From: Mytilus trossulus
Lineage: Eukaryota > Mollusca > Bivalvia > Mytilida > Mytilidae
Direction: 5' to 3'
DNA length: 64,000 bases
Assembly (NCBI RefSeq): GCF_036588685.1
Contig: NC_086378.1
Span: 18,577,578 to 18,641,577, forward strand
Shown here one piece after another: positions 13,251 to 25,800 of the stretch. The position numbers and the translations under genes were made by a program. The stretch's first letter is position 1. Each line of letters begins with the position of its first letter. The notes under the pieces were generated by a model. That model was not told where the DNA came from and searched no databases. It saw only the letters and a list, made by a program, of their open reading frames with translations.

Positions 13251-13974
13251 AACTGTGGTGTAACACTACACACTGAAATAGCACTCAGCATAAATGTGAC
13301 TATCACATAGATACAGATATAACTTAATTTAAAAGTACTGTCAGTTACTACAAGCAAATACACCAGCATACATATAAAATCAGCTGACTAAGGTAGCAAT
13401 TAGTAGACTTTAGTATATCTTTCATACCTCATGTCAATTCCTGATAACCTCAAACAAGGCTTTTTATTAAAGCTTTCATTATTATGTGGCTATCTTATAT
13501 TCAGGATTTTTATAAGATTAGAATTTAAGTGGGTTTTTCTGTATTTCGTGTCTTTGTTTCCTGATGGAAAATAAAAATAATCTACGTCAAACAAATGCTT
13601 GAAATAGAAGGTTATTTCAAACGTTTACAGTACCTAGACTTATTCACAGTTTATCAGTTGCGAATCGAAGAATAGCTTTTGCTCGAGATTTTATCTCACC
13701 TGCCACAAAGGGCCAAGTGAGTTTATTCGTCACTTGGTGCGGTCATTTGTTCATTTTTACAAAAATATTCTCAGTAACTTCAGGATTAACCAAAAGTTTG
13801 AAATTTTTAAATTGTTCAATGAATAATTGTTTGTGAAATCAGGCTATCTGGTTATTTCAGATAAGCTGAAGAACCCAGATAATAACTGAATTATGATACA
13901 ACATGATCGACTCATTTGGCATTTTCCAAATGCAGAATGTATTAGACAGCACTATCCTTTTTGACAGCAAATAA

Positions 13975-14065
13975 AATTGAGAATGGAAATGGGGAATGTG
14001 TCAAAGAGACAACAACCTGACCAAAGATCAGATAACAGCCGAAGGCCAGCAATGTATTTAAAAGG
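13975..14065 (+). repeat. Dispersed repeat fragment
   Basis: This is a short fragment with the words GAATGGAAATGGGGAATGTG, CAAAGAGACAACAACCTGAC and ATAACAGCCGAAGGCCAGCA. Part of it recurs on the opposite strand at about 520-580. It appears to be a piece of a larger family whose full length is not in this window. Confidence 0.55.
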
Positions 14066-14487
14066 TATAAATTTGATAAAAGGGTCAAAAGGAGAATTAA
14101 ATATTGATGCAATTTTTATGTTTCATATAATGACGTAAATATGTAAATCCAGAGACATTTAATACAAAATTGTATTATATGTCTCTGGTAAATCATAGAA
14201 ATATTTTACAAAAAAAAACCTTTAGGGAAAAGACACGGTAAGATGAAATAGACCATTATTTTTTTACTTTTACAGAATTGTAAACCATTTACCTGTAAAA
14301 AAATTATGGAAATGCACTAAATATATACATTGTACATACTTTGCTAAAATGTACATTGAAAAAGTCACCACATATAATTATATATATGCTTGACTTATAT
14401 TAAATTCATGCTATCAAAAATGTGCATAGCGAATTTACTTTAAAATGCTCCTAAAATTAATTAAAATTAAAATTTGCTTTTCTGTTT

Positions 14488-14985
14488 TTATACGCCCGTG
14501 ACGATGATTTTGACGGGACGTATAATAGTATACCAATGTCCCGCCTCCGTCTGTCTGTCCGGCGTCCACTGACAAGCATGCCGCATCGTAACTGGACAAC
14601 GACTCATCCAAATGTCATGAGACTTATTAACATAGTTGTTTCTTATGATGGACAACTGATCTGCATACTTTTTTGTGAAAGAAAAATTTAAACTGTTTGA
14701 GTTACGGGACTTTGTAACTAAAACAGAGGATGTTTTTTCATATAAAGCGTCGTATCTTAAAAACGAGTTAATTAATACGATTATTGCTTAAAACTTAACA
14801 CTCTTCTTAGTTATATTAATATAAAGATCTGTAATTTTTTGTTGATGATTCAATTTTTTTTTTAGAGTTATTGAGTTTTTTTTTTACATGTTCACATGTC
14901 GCGCAGTAACTCAGAAACAATTTATGAAAAAACCTCACACACACGACGACAGGCGTATCATGCGCTCATGGCACAGCTGTTTATT
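14488..14985. repeat. Dispersed repeat with TACGCC/GGCGTA ends
   Basis: The segment opens with TATACGCCCGTGACGATGAT and GACGGGACGTATAATAG, includes a CCGTCTGTCTGTCCGGCG block, and closes with ACGACAGGCGTATCATGCG. The short inverted TACGCC/GGCGTA pair suggests a DNA-transposon relic. It is otherwise non-coding. Confidence 0.5.
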
Positions 14986-15322
14986 CTTTAGAGCTTTAAT
15001 TTTTATTTTATCTATGACGTGAACACCATTTACTTCGACTTAAACCTTTTCATTTTAAATTCGCATAGATAAAATAATAGATATATAACTTGAATGGTAT
15101 AGAAAAAAGGTATAGGATTTTTTTCTATAACATTCAAATGCATCTTTCCGCATAATTTATCATTTTTCAATTATTTATAAGAAAAATGCATATCGTGAAA
15201 GCTATTTGTGTGAATACATTTTAGCAATTATAATGTTTCAGTATATATGATAAACACAGTGTATGATCGTGTATCAATCCTTATCTTACCTCCTATACAT
15301 TTCTAGGAATGTGATTGGTTAA

Positions 15323-15943
15323 GGGCATACGATACAGTTTTGATCCTGTATTTACAAGTTCATGAAAATTTGCATATAGGCTATTTTTTACCTGATTAAA
15401 TCAAATATGTAATAAAAAATATACCTTCATGTGCTACTTTTTGCGTAAAATGAGGTCGAAATTTTGTATATTTGCTCGAAATTCAGATTTGTGGCCGTAA
15501 TTTCTTTTTCGAAAGAAAGACATAACTTTTTTGTTATAAAAGATAAAAACAAATTGTTTTTTGTTAAATAATCGGTAATTTCTGTATTTTATAAATATCT
15601 TTTAAAAATTGCATTTTTTTTAATTCAGAAATGACTTATATTTATCAAATGTTCATGAATTGAGGAAAAAACGCACTTTTTTACTGCATGTTAATCACAA
15701 TTAAAAAAAACCCTCTATTTACAGTTTTATACAATTTGGGTCACATAATCTCCCTGCAAAATGAAACCAAATGCCGTTTTGAAAAATAGGGGTCCATGAA
15801 CTCGTTTTCAAATTAAATCAGTTTGAATGATAAAAATCAGTCGAAAAATGCATCTTTTCCCGATATGTCACAGTTTGACGTCGCGAAAATAACAAATTAC
15901 GTTAGCAACGTCATTACCTTCCCTGTAACTGTATCGTATGCCC
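15323..15943. mobile_element. 621-bp element with 17-bp TIRs flanked by TTAA
   Basis: Both ends carry GGGCATACGATACAGTT in inverted orientation (15,323-15,339 and 15,927-15,943), and both are flanked directly by TTAA. TTAA target duplications are typical of the piggyBac superfamily. The element has no transposase-like frame, so it would be non-autonomous. The GGG start differs from the CCC start common in that superfamily, so the family call is tentative. Confidence 0.65.
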
Positions 15944-15984
15944 TTAAAAGCGCCCTCGTAGAGACCGTGTATATTTCATATAAG

Positions 15985-16125
15985 GTTAGAAGGGAGGCGG
16001 GGATGGTCTCATACACGGTTATTAGTGGTGTTACGTCCCTTGGCTCTATATACCATATTAAGTAGTAGGGAGGTGGGACTGATTACATACACGGTTAGTA
16101 GTGGTGTTACGTCCCTTTATAAAAA
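15985..16125 (+). repeat. Two-copy direct repeat (~75-80 bp)
   Basis: Two neighbouring copies share GGGAGG(C/T)GGG, CATACACGGTTA and GTAGTGGTGTTACGTCCCTT, starting near 15,990 and 16,068. This looks like a local tandem duplication just outside the TTAA-flanked element. No gene is linked to it. Confidence 0.55.
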
Positions 16126-17065
16126 CAAAACGATAAAAAATCCTAAAAGTTTCAACAAACGCGAAGAAAGAGGCAGAAAAAATCGTAACGCTTGATTATT
16201 TGTTACATGTATGTACCTTTATTACCAATGTAAATTGTATGCCAAACTCCGCTATATATTAATTCTGTATATATGTATATGTAAACTGTATAATTTGTGT
16301 ATCTGTTTAATTCTATGAGCTGTATTTGCTTACGGAATAAAGAATTATTAATTAATAAAGGAATATATGACAGACGGAAAAAAAAGATATCAGTTTGTTT
16401 AACTTTCAAAGATAAACTTACTTCTTTAACCATTTATCAACAGTATAAAAGATAAGTTTTTTTTTCGACTTGTGGAAAGTGGTGAAATGGAATGAGAATA
16501 AACTAGCTTTTTACGGAATATATGGTCGACCATAACTGTTGTTTAATGTTATTTAAATAATGCATAATACATTTAATAAAACATGACTTGTGGTTAAAGG
16601 AGTCGAATCCGTATGAAATTATCGAAAACTAGTGTTTATAATGGGCGGATGTGCGTTTGAGTGTGTGCGCATATGTATCTGTATATATGTATGTGTGTGC
16701 GAGAGAGTTGTGAGTTGGGTCTGTGATGAAGAGAGTTCTTAGACAGAAAAAAAGTAATCGGGATAAAAATAAGGATGCAGATACAAATATATGAAGAGTA
16801 AGATTCAACGCAAAGTAGTGTAATTCAAACCGAAATTATCATCTATCTGTATTTGTCGCCAAAATATAAAATTATTGCATATATATATAACTTTAATTTC
16901 AAATGATTTGAGAAATTGTGTATATATACATGTATAACGTGATTATGTTTAACCTTACTGATATATTAAAAAGGTGACTTATAGGTCCAATGGGCCGGGT
17001 GTAACTTTGACTATAAACTTTGTAATTGTATTATATTTATGTTCACAAGTCACTATAATAAACAA

Positions 17066-17094
17066 ATTACTTACTTACTTACTTACTTACTATA
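17066..17094 (+). repeat. (ACTT)n microsatellite
   Basis: About seven tandem copies of a TTAC/ACTT tetranucleotide follow AAACAAATT. It is a simple sequence repeat with no coding meaning. Confidence 0.85.
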
Positions 17095-18054
17095 TGTTTT
17101 TTTTCAGATGTATTATCATCACAAGGTTCAATATCAGCCCAAGCCAAGCCAAGGATCGAGGGCTGATATTGGCAGACGGCTGAGAATCATCTGATATTAA
17201 AAGTGACATGCCTTTTGATCTTTTTACCGTATGATTGAACAAGCATAAACATTACTTATTTATATACAGTAACTTACTCTTTTAAATGGCTCTAATGTAG
17301 AAGTTCAAAAAGTGAAAAGCTTATGGGCGTCGGACCCCAAATGTAAAACAATGAAATATGTCTATTATATGCCTGAACAGAGTGGAAAAACAATAGAATA
17401 ATATCATATATCTTCATATTGACGATTAAAAAAAAAATCAACAAAACATAATGAACACGGTCTGGAAAGCACCAATCCAGAAAATATGGAATTTACGTAA
17501 ATTTAATGCTATAAAGTTAACGCAGTTTTTATCAGACTGTAAACATGATAAGTTATTTGGTTACTTATATGGTAAGCTAAACTGTCACATGTCGTTTCAA
17601 GTTAGAAGCAATTTACCTATCAGTTTGTATGAATAAATTACACTTTATGTAAACTATGAAAAAAGGACCTTCTAAATTTAATTTAACAGCTTGAATAGTT
17701 TAAAATCAATAGCATTGATATTAAAATCCGGAAATCCGGAATTGTTCTCAAAGGAAATAAAATTTTCACATGACAGTTGTACCTACAGTGGCATCATACT
17801 AATAAAGGGAAGTTTTAACCAAACATTTTCAGTTAATATTGTGTTACAAATAGCTGAGCACCAAAGGCAAAGGTACATATTTATATGGTACAGGTAAGCA
17901 ATGTTTCTGCAGTCGGATACCGATAATCATAAAGTCATAAATACTACCTGATTGAACAGAGTTCATTAAATAGGACATTCGTATAGTACAACCATATCAG
18001 TAAATTAACTTTGTCTCAATATTTCACTTCAATACTATTTGTATTCAATATAAC

Positions 18055-18870
18055 ACTTAAGGTCAAGTAACAGTAAATGGGCTATGTCACAGATTTCAGT
18101 AAACTTTTGCATACAACTCTGGCTCGATGAACTTCAACTGAAAATCGAAAATATAATACATTTATCTCAATTATCGTTTGAAATATTACTGATTGAATTC
18201 TTACAAAATGTGTGAACATTTGTATAGAAAGCACATAAAATCGGCGAAAACCCTTGTAAAATTTGTCTAAAAATCGCCAAATCTCTAATTCTACTCCATA
18301 GATTTTTCTTAAAAAACTATATGTTGTTGATACATAAATTTCCGTTATAATGATGCAAAATAAAGATAGGGTCACCGACTTCGTGTTTACGGTATACTCA
18401 TTCAAAGTTGCGTTCTTTGTGAAAAAATCCAACAAAACGTCGAAATAATCGTAACGTTATCGCGTTGCAGGCCGTAAAACGTTGATTTTTGACGTTTTTC
18501 ACTACCAACAAGGTAACAAATTGATTATTAGACAGAAAAGGAAGTCGGTGACCCTATGATTATTTTATATCATTAACACAGAAATTTATGTGTCAACAAT
18601 ATATAGTTTTTTAAAGAAAAATCTATGGAGTAGAATTAGGGATTTGGCGATTTTAAGACAAATTTTAGAAGGTTTTTTGCCGATGTTATGTGCTTTCTAT
18701 ACAAATATTCACCCATATTAAAAGAAATCAATCTGCAATTTTTCAGATAATAAAAGAGATAAAAGTATTATTTTTTTCGATTTTCAGTTGTAGTTCAACG
18801 ATCCAAGGTTGTATGCAAAATTTTAGCAAAATTTGCGACATAGCCCATTTACTGTTCCTTGACCTTAAGT
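18055..18870. mobile_element. 816-bp fold-back element with ~320-bp arms
   Basis: The ends are ACTTAAGGTCAAG and CTTGACCTTAAGT. The left arm (about 18,055-18,380) and the right arm (about 18,540-18,870) are inverted copies throughout, for example GGGCTATGTCACAGATTT versus TTTGCGACATAGCCCA, and GATAGGGTCACCGACTTC versus GAAGTCGGTGACCCTAT. A 160-bp centre separates them and contains CGTAACGTTATCGCGTTGC. A truncated second copy is at 32,580-33,103. Reading frames inside it are by-products. A transcript could fold into a very long hairpin. Confidence 0.8.
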
Positions 18871-19654
18871 ATGACTACATACTATAGTCGTTGTTAAGCA
18901 AACTCATTGTTAATTATTGTGTACCCCGTTTTGGCTCATATAAACAATAATATTGAAACATTTGATATACCAATATGTAATATTCACCACTGGACGTAAA
19001 GACAATATGTAGTCTGTATCTAAATGCAGATACAGAAACATGTTTGATTGTTGTATGCTGAAAGCCCATGCAGTGTTAATAAATTCATGCAAGACGAGAG
19101 AAAATTAACGATTAATACAGAAAGGTAGCCCGTTTGCAAATTAGGTGCCCTTTAAAATAAAATATCAGATAAAAACGTTGAATGCAAACGAAGTGATGAA
19201 CATACGAAGTCTTATATGATAGGACTAGATGAATAGGGACAAACAGATAAATAGGGGACAGATATTTTGCCCTACAACGAACCATCTACAGACCAATCAA
19301 AGGATAATTGTTGTTTCAGGTTTTATCACGCAGTCCACCAAATAATGCTCCGACCATTTATGTTTTGTGGGAATATTTTTTTTTTTGTTATTCAAAATAG
19401 AGAAAAAATGTTTCACGAGGTTGGACTATACCGTTGAAATGTCATGTGCTATTGTTGAAATTTAAAATGTACTTTACTGGAACTGGGCTGTTTAGATAGT
19501 GGTCTGATTGGCTTACGAAAACGAAAAATTCAAAAAGACATACATTAAAAATGAATACTTTAATATGATTAAAATTTGAACATAAACAAATAAATTATGC
19601 GTCATTACAGAACGATTTTCTTTTAAAATACTATTTTTGTAAACTGTAGATGAA

Positions 19655-19899
19655 ATGAAGTCATGTTTAGTAATTGGAGCATCACGTGGCATCGGACGAC
19701 AGATAGCCTTAACATTTTCAGCTAGTGGCTACAAAGTAGGCGTTGCTGCAAAAACAACAGAAAGTACTGACAAATTGCCAGGATCTATTCATACAGTTGT
19801 ACAAGAAATCAAGTCCACAGGTGGGACAGCAATACCAATACAGTGTGACGTTAGAAGTGAAAATGAAATCAAATCTGCTGTAGAAACTTGTATAGAAAG
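19655..19899 (+). CDS. SDR gene exon 1 (start, cofactor-binding loop)
   Basis: The exon starts at ATG 19,655; an overlapping ATG at 19,650 is followed at once by TGA. It encodes residues 1-81 and ends at AAAG|GTATAC in phase 2. It carries the GxxxGIG cofactor loop and the DV that closes beta strand 3. Confidence 0.9.
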
Positions 19900-22800
19900 G
19901 TATACATGAAGGCTCACTGAACATTAGAACAAAATGTGATCGCAGTGGCGGATCGAGACATTTTCATAATTGGGAGACCTCTCTGGTCACTCTGCTGTGA
20001 TTCCCTATAAAACATACCAAAATGTTCTCACAAAATTCTGCCTGACCCCTTTTAGGTCGCCTTTTGGAATGTTAAATGAAATAATTTGCGTGCAGTTGTC
20101 TGTCTATCAAATATTCTGAAAACTGATTGCATATATAGAAGCAATAATCTTGCCCCCTTCCGATCATTTCTGTATTTATAATGTTTGTTAATAGACTGTT
20201 GCAGGAAAGGATCGTTCCATCTGGTAGACTGTATATATATATATATAAAATGACTGAATAAATAGTCAACGATAAATATCATAACACCAAATCACCTACA
20301 CTGTATATATATAAATGAGGACCCGTACATTTTATATGGCTTTCCAAATACCGTTTCGATCCCTAACATCATTGAAGAGACATTTATTGTCGAAATCCGG
20401 ATCTGGTGTACTAAAAAGATATTGACACATTATGTCTTTGATTCTATGATAGAACCTATCTTACTGTATGGTTCTGAAGTTTGGGGCTTTAAAAACCTGA
20501 AAATTATCGAAAAAACTCACTTGAAATTCTGCAAAAGGGCGCTGAAAGTTAGAAACACTACGCCTAATTTTATGGTGTACGGAGAATTGGGTAGATTTCC
20601 TCTTGAAATAAAGGTGAAAATTAGAATGATTATATATTGGTGTAAAATTGTAAATAATGAATCAAAACTATGCAGTTTATTGTAAAGACTGATGCTTGGT
20701 TTAAGGCCTAAATCTAAATACACCTTTAAATGGGTAAATTGTATAGAAGCAATATTAAACGATACTGGCATTGGATATATTTTTGCCAATCAAACAGGCT
20801 ACTGTGATAAAATGTACTTAAAACAGATACTTTGTGATCAATTTGTACAACAGTGGTTTAGTAATATTGAAAATTCATCAAGAGGTCAATTCTACTCAAT
20901 ATTTAAAAAATATTTTACTTTAGAAACATATCTGCTAAAACTTCCCGAATATTGCAGGCTTTGGATCACACACTTTAGGTGTTCAAATCTGCGTCTGCCT
21001 ATAGAAACAGGCAGATGGCAAAATATTCCGAGGCATGATAGAATATGTACTTTGTGTAAGAGTAATATTGGTGATGAATTTCATTTGCTATTTCAGTGTA
21101 CTTATCAAAATATTGTTGTATTAAGGGAAAAGTTTCTGCCAAGCTATTACACAGTGAACCCTAATTATAAAAAAATGGAAGGTCTTCTTTCAATATGTAA
21201 TGTACAACTGTATAAACGTCTTTCTGTATTTATCAAAAACATTGTAAATATGTTCTGAAAATGTTAAAAAAAACCATGTTGTATGTTATTGTTATATCTT
21301 TATACTATGTCATTGATACCACATAATTACTTCGTCATGTTTATATAATGCTATTATGTATGACCTCATGTTACACATGTATCTGTGTCTGAGTGTTCAA
21401 ATAAAATCTTGAAATCTTGGAATAACATCGTGGCCACAAGTTAATTGTTTTCTGCTTAGTATTAAATTTATATTAAAAAAATCGTATTAACAGCAGTGAT
21501 GGTGATATGTGGATATGTACATAATGTATATAAAACTCGTCTAAACATCAACCCAACAATGTTAGATCTGCAAATTTGCTTTCGCAATTTTTTTGTTCTT
21601 CACTCGCCGGGATTCGCGAACCCATGCTACTGAGATATCGCGAACCCATGCTACTGAGATATCGCGTGACACCAAATCGCCTGCACTGCAACCGGTTCGC
21701 TAGACCACACGACCACCTGGGCTTCTCAAAAATGAAGCTTCCAGTGGCCGAGTGTTTCCTTTCCACGTCAGTTTTAATCTAGCGTCGTATTACAGCACAT
21801 GATATATATGGCATGGAGATGTTGTTATAACATCTCCATGGCTTATATATCATTCATCGCTTAAACTGATCTTCATTAGATTATGACAAAAGTTGAAATA
21901 CTTTTAACCATTGAATAACCGCAGATTTTTTTCTATATCCAGATTTGGTGACTTGGATGTAGCTATTTATAATGCTGGTGCAATAACATGGGACACGGTA
22001 AAGGATACACCTCTCAAACGTTATGATTTGATGCAAAGTGTGAATGTCCGCGGAGCCTATTGTATGGTGCAAGAAATTCTTCCGCGATTTCTTGAGAGAA
22101 AGAAAGGGAAAATTATTATGGTATCACCACCCATATATAATAGGTACAGTTAATATATATTTAATAAACTAACTATTACTATATGTAGCATTAAAAAACA
22201 ACAAATCACTTAATAAAATGACAATACGAAGACGCTGGACTTTGGAATAATTGCCAATAAGACAACTATCACCCGAGACGTTATGATGTGATCCCTGTTT
22301 TCATGGTGTCATGTCTACTATTGGATATGGATGTCTTATGTCTTCATTTGGTACAATCCGTACTAAATCGTCGAAAAATCTGTACTCAATCGTCCACAAA
22401 ATCTGTACTAAATCGTCGACAAAATCTGTACTCAATCGTCCACAAAATCCGTACTAAATCGTCGTCAAAATCCGTACTCAATCGTCGTCAAAATCTGTAC
22501 GCAATCGTCGAAAAATCTGTACTCAAATGTCGACAAAATCTGTACTAATTCGTCGAAAAAAATCGTACTCAATCGTCGACAAAAATCTGTACGCAATCGT
22601 CGACAAAATCTGTACTCAATCGTCGTCAAAATCCGTACTAAATCGTCGACAAAATCTGTACGCAATCGTTGAAAAATCTGTACTCAATTGTCGACAAAAT
22701 CTGTACTCATTCGTCGAAAAATCTGTACTCAATCGTCGACAAAATCTGTACGCAATCGTCGAACAATCTGTACTCAATTGTCGACATAATCTGTACTCTT

Positions 22801-25800
22801 TCGTCGAAAAAATCTGTACTCAATCGTCGAAAAAATCTGTACTCAATCATCGAAAAAATCTGTACTCAATCGTCGAAAAAATCAAACATTCAGGGATCTA
22901 ATCAATCTGAAACAAAATTTAAATGCCACTTCCAACCACTATGAGAAAATAACTTAGCAATGTTAGGTATATAACTATCGCATGACATAACTGATTTCTT
23001 AATATTTAGTATTGCAAAATTTCTGAAATAGTTCAATATTGCATGAATATCTTCAAAAACATTCATACTAGTATATAAAATAAGTAGGATTTTTTTAGGT
23101 TTTTTAAAGGCAAGACACCTTATGCTATAACTAAAGTAGGAATGACTGTACTTGTACATGGGTTAGCCAACGAACTGAAAGATACAGGTATGTATATGTG
23201 TTTATTAACAATTTTTTGTCGTAGTCAGGTGTTTTTCTTAGTACCCTTTAAGATACTTGTATACATCATGTACATGTAAAATAGATTATTTTATTGTGTT
23301 ATGTACTATCCTTGACAATGTTGAAATTATAATTGCAACAATAAAAAACCTTTCAACTTTAAGCTTTCCCTTAGGGTTAAAATTCCTTCTCTGAAATCAC
23401 GGGATTTACTCTAGAAACATAACTGTGCGACTATCAGACTTAGGGTGTCTTTTTAAATCACAAAGAAACAGATTTTTAATTCAAACCGTTAAAACCGTCC
23501 CGTGACAACTAAATACTTTGCTCCGAGTGAGCTACCCAATTTTGCTTTAGCATGACCATTGCAGGTATAGTATTAAGAGCGGGTAATTTTTAGACATTTG
23601 AAACTTTAGATTATATTAAGTTTAGAAATAAGCAACTTGATCTTTATATTTTTGATAATGTATTTAGGAGTCTCTATTTCTACTCTGTGGCCGGCAACAG
23701 GAATTAAAAGTTTTGTCACAGAAAAAATGAACCTACCAGACAAGTTGATGAGGAAACCAGAAATATTTGCTGATGCAATGATTACACTAGCTAATGAACA
23801 ATCAGACAAGTATGTGATTTTGTTTAAATTGGACTTTTTAAAAATATTTAAAGTCTGGCTTAGTAACATACATTCATATTCTTTTTCTTTTTGGTCTTCA
23901 AGGCTAATTAATTAATTTTCTAGGTATACACGGAGGTGACAATACACAAAGGTCGAGTTTGACCATATACATGTACAGGTACTAAATATGGGCGCATTGC
24001 ATTCAAAAAACTGTACAATTATCAAAAGTCTCATACCTTTTACCTGTATTTACCTGCAAATTGGCGTAAATGAAAGGTTTTATGTTTTGGGCAAATGAAA
24101 TTTTGTTTTTTTTGGCGCAAATGAAATGTCAATTGGCGCAAAAGCAAAGCACGTCTAAATATGACTGATTAGTAAACACAAATTTACTAGTTATCGGATA
24201 ACTGTTTAAAGTATTTTTAATCCAAATATATAAGAAAAAAATATTTTAAAGAGAAATACTTTCACATTATTACAAAAAAATAAAACCATACAACAGTTTC
24301 ACAAGACATGTTTCTTATTATTTTGGAGGGTATATCAATTTTAAATCGTTTGAGTTTTAAAATTTCCGAGGGAAATCATGCAAATGCAAAACAAAGATTT
24401 TTTTCTGACTAATTCAGCATAATACTAAGAGTTATCTTTCTTTGTACTGATCTTATATAGATATAGGAAGATGTGCTGTGAGAGACAACTCTCCATCCAA
24501 ATAACATGCATGGTTCAGGAATTGTAATTGATTTAATAATTATACTTCGAGTTATTCCTCTTTCGTCAATAAAAGTGCATAAAGGCCCATAGGTTGACAG
24601 CAAAAATACAACAATATCTGTATTTTAGACATGAAATGGTACTTGCAAATGTCCAGTTGATGAATTTGACATAATTACGTTACATGTTACTTTAAGTTTG
24701 GTCAGCATTTACATTTGTTGGAAAGTCACATTTATTTACCTTACAATTGGTAGTATATAAGCTATGAAATATACTGTCTCATCTACCCTTATGATATACA
24801 CTAATACGAGTATAAATAATTTGTACAAGATAAACAAAAAGAGAGAAATCGGAAAATAACTACCTAAGATTAACCATAACAAATAATTTCCCAGTAATAA
24901 ATATGATACATTAAAACAGAGATCAACACGTACGTTTGGTCTGATCGATAGATGTTCCATTGGCTATAATACCTCATTTTATTTTTATGAACTCAAATGA
25001 GACAAATAAAAAGTCGTGAGTGAAAAATGGATGGGGATAACACAGAACACAAATAGATCGTATAAACATTAAGAACGCTTATAACACTCACACACAGCAT
25101 CCTTGCACCATGAACACATTTCCTCTCGCATTGGGGAGTGAACCATGGTCCAAGGTTATACTGATTGACACTACGAAAAAGCAAAATAAGATTTTCGTAA
25201 AAAAAAATACTTATCTTTAAACTAATCTACCAAGAAATGATTTTCATACATGTCTAGGTTTTATTTCTTAATATTTGTACTAGCAAATTCAAGTATCAAC
25301 AATCCCACAATCACCGCTTTTCCTGTAACTTCGATAAATATTGAATATTTTAATGTTTTTCATTCTTCATACTATATTATCTTTGATTTAAAAAAAATAT
25401 TTTTTAAACCTTATTTGGAAAAGTTCTAAAAACACCAGGAATTTGTCAGTATTTACGTATAATGGTATTTGAAAAATAATGAAACAGCGGTATAATATGT
25501 CAAACGACGAATTACTGTATTAAACATTCTTCTTCTTAAAAGTACTTATACCAAATTATGAAAATGACATGCCAATGATTCTAAGTGTTTGCTTGTCTTG
25601 TTTGCAGGTGTTTTTTTGCGCTTCCGGTGAAACAAAAACTCTCATTTGTTATTTCTTTTTCTTATCAAGCATACATCAATTTATAAACTAAAAATTTCAA
25701 TCCGAGTGTATCTTATGTTGCAGATACAATGGACAAGCACTGATTGATGAAGATCTGTTACGTTCTGTAGGTGTTACCGACTTCTCAAAATACAGATGCG

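Noticed and set aside
13089..13369. Overlapping frames near 13.1-13.4 kb as coding exons
   Set aside because: They fall within one arm of a fold-back element whose other arm does not preserve the frame.
18082..18887. Frames of 117 and 65 codons as real proteins
   Set aside because: They lie in the two arms of a fold-back element and are not conserved between the arms or in the 32.6-kb copy.
22354..22882. CRISPR array, because of many regular short repeats
   Set aside because: The units are directly adjacent without unique spacers, and the genome is eukaryotic.
22288..22944. Ser/Lys-rich frames around 22.3-22.9 kb as genes
   Set aside because: They are produced by the 23-bp minisatellite inside an intron and shift frame between units.
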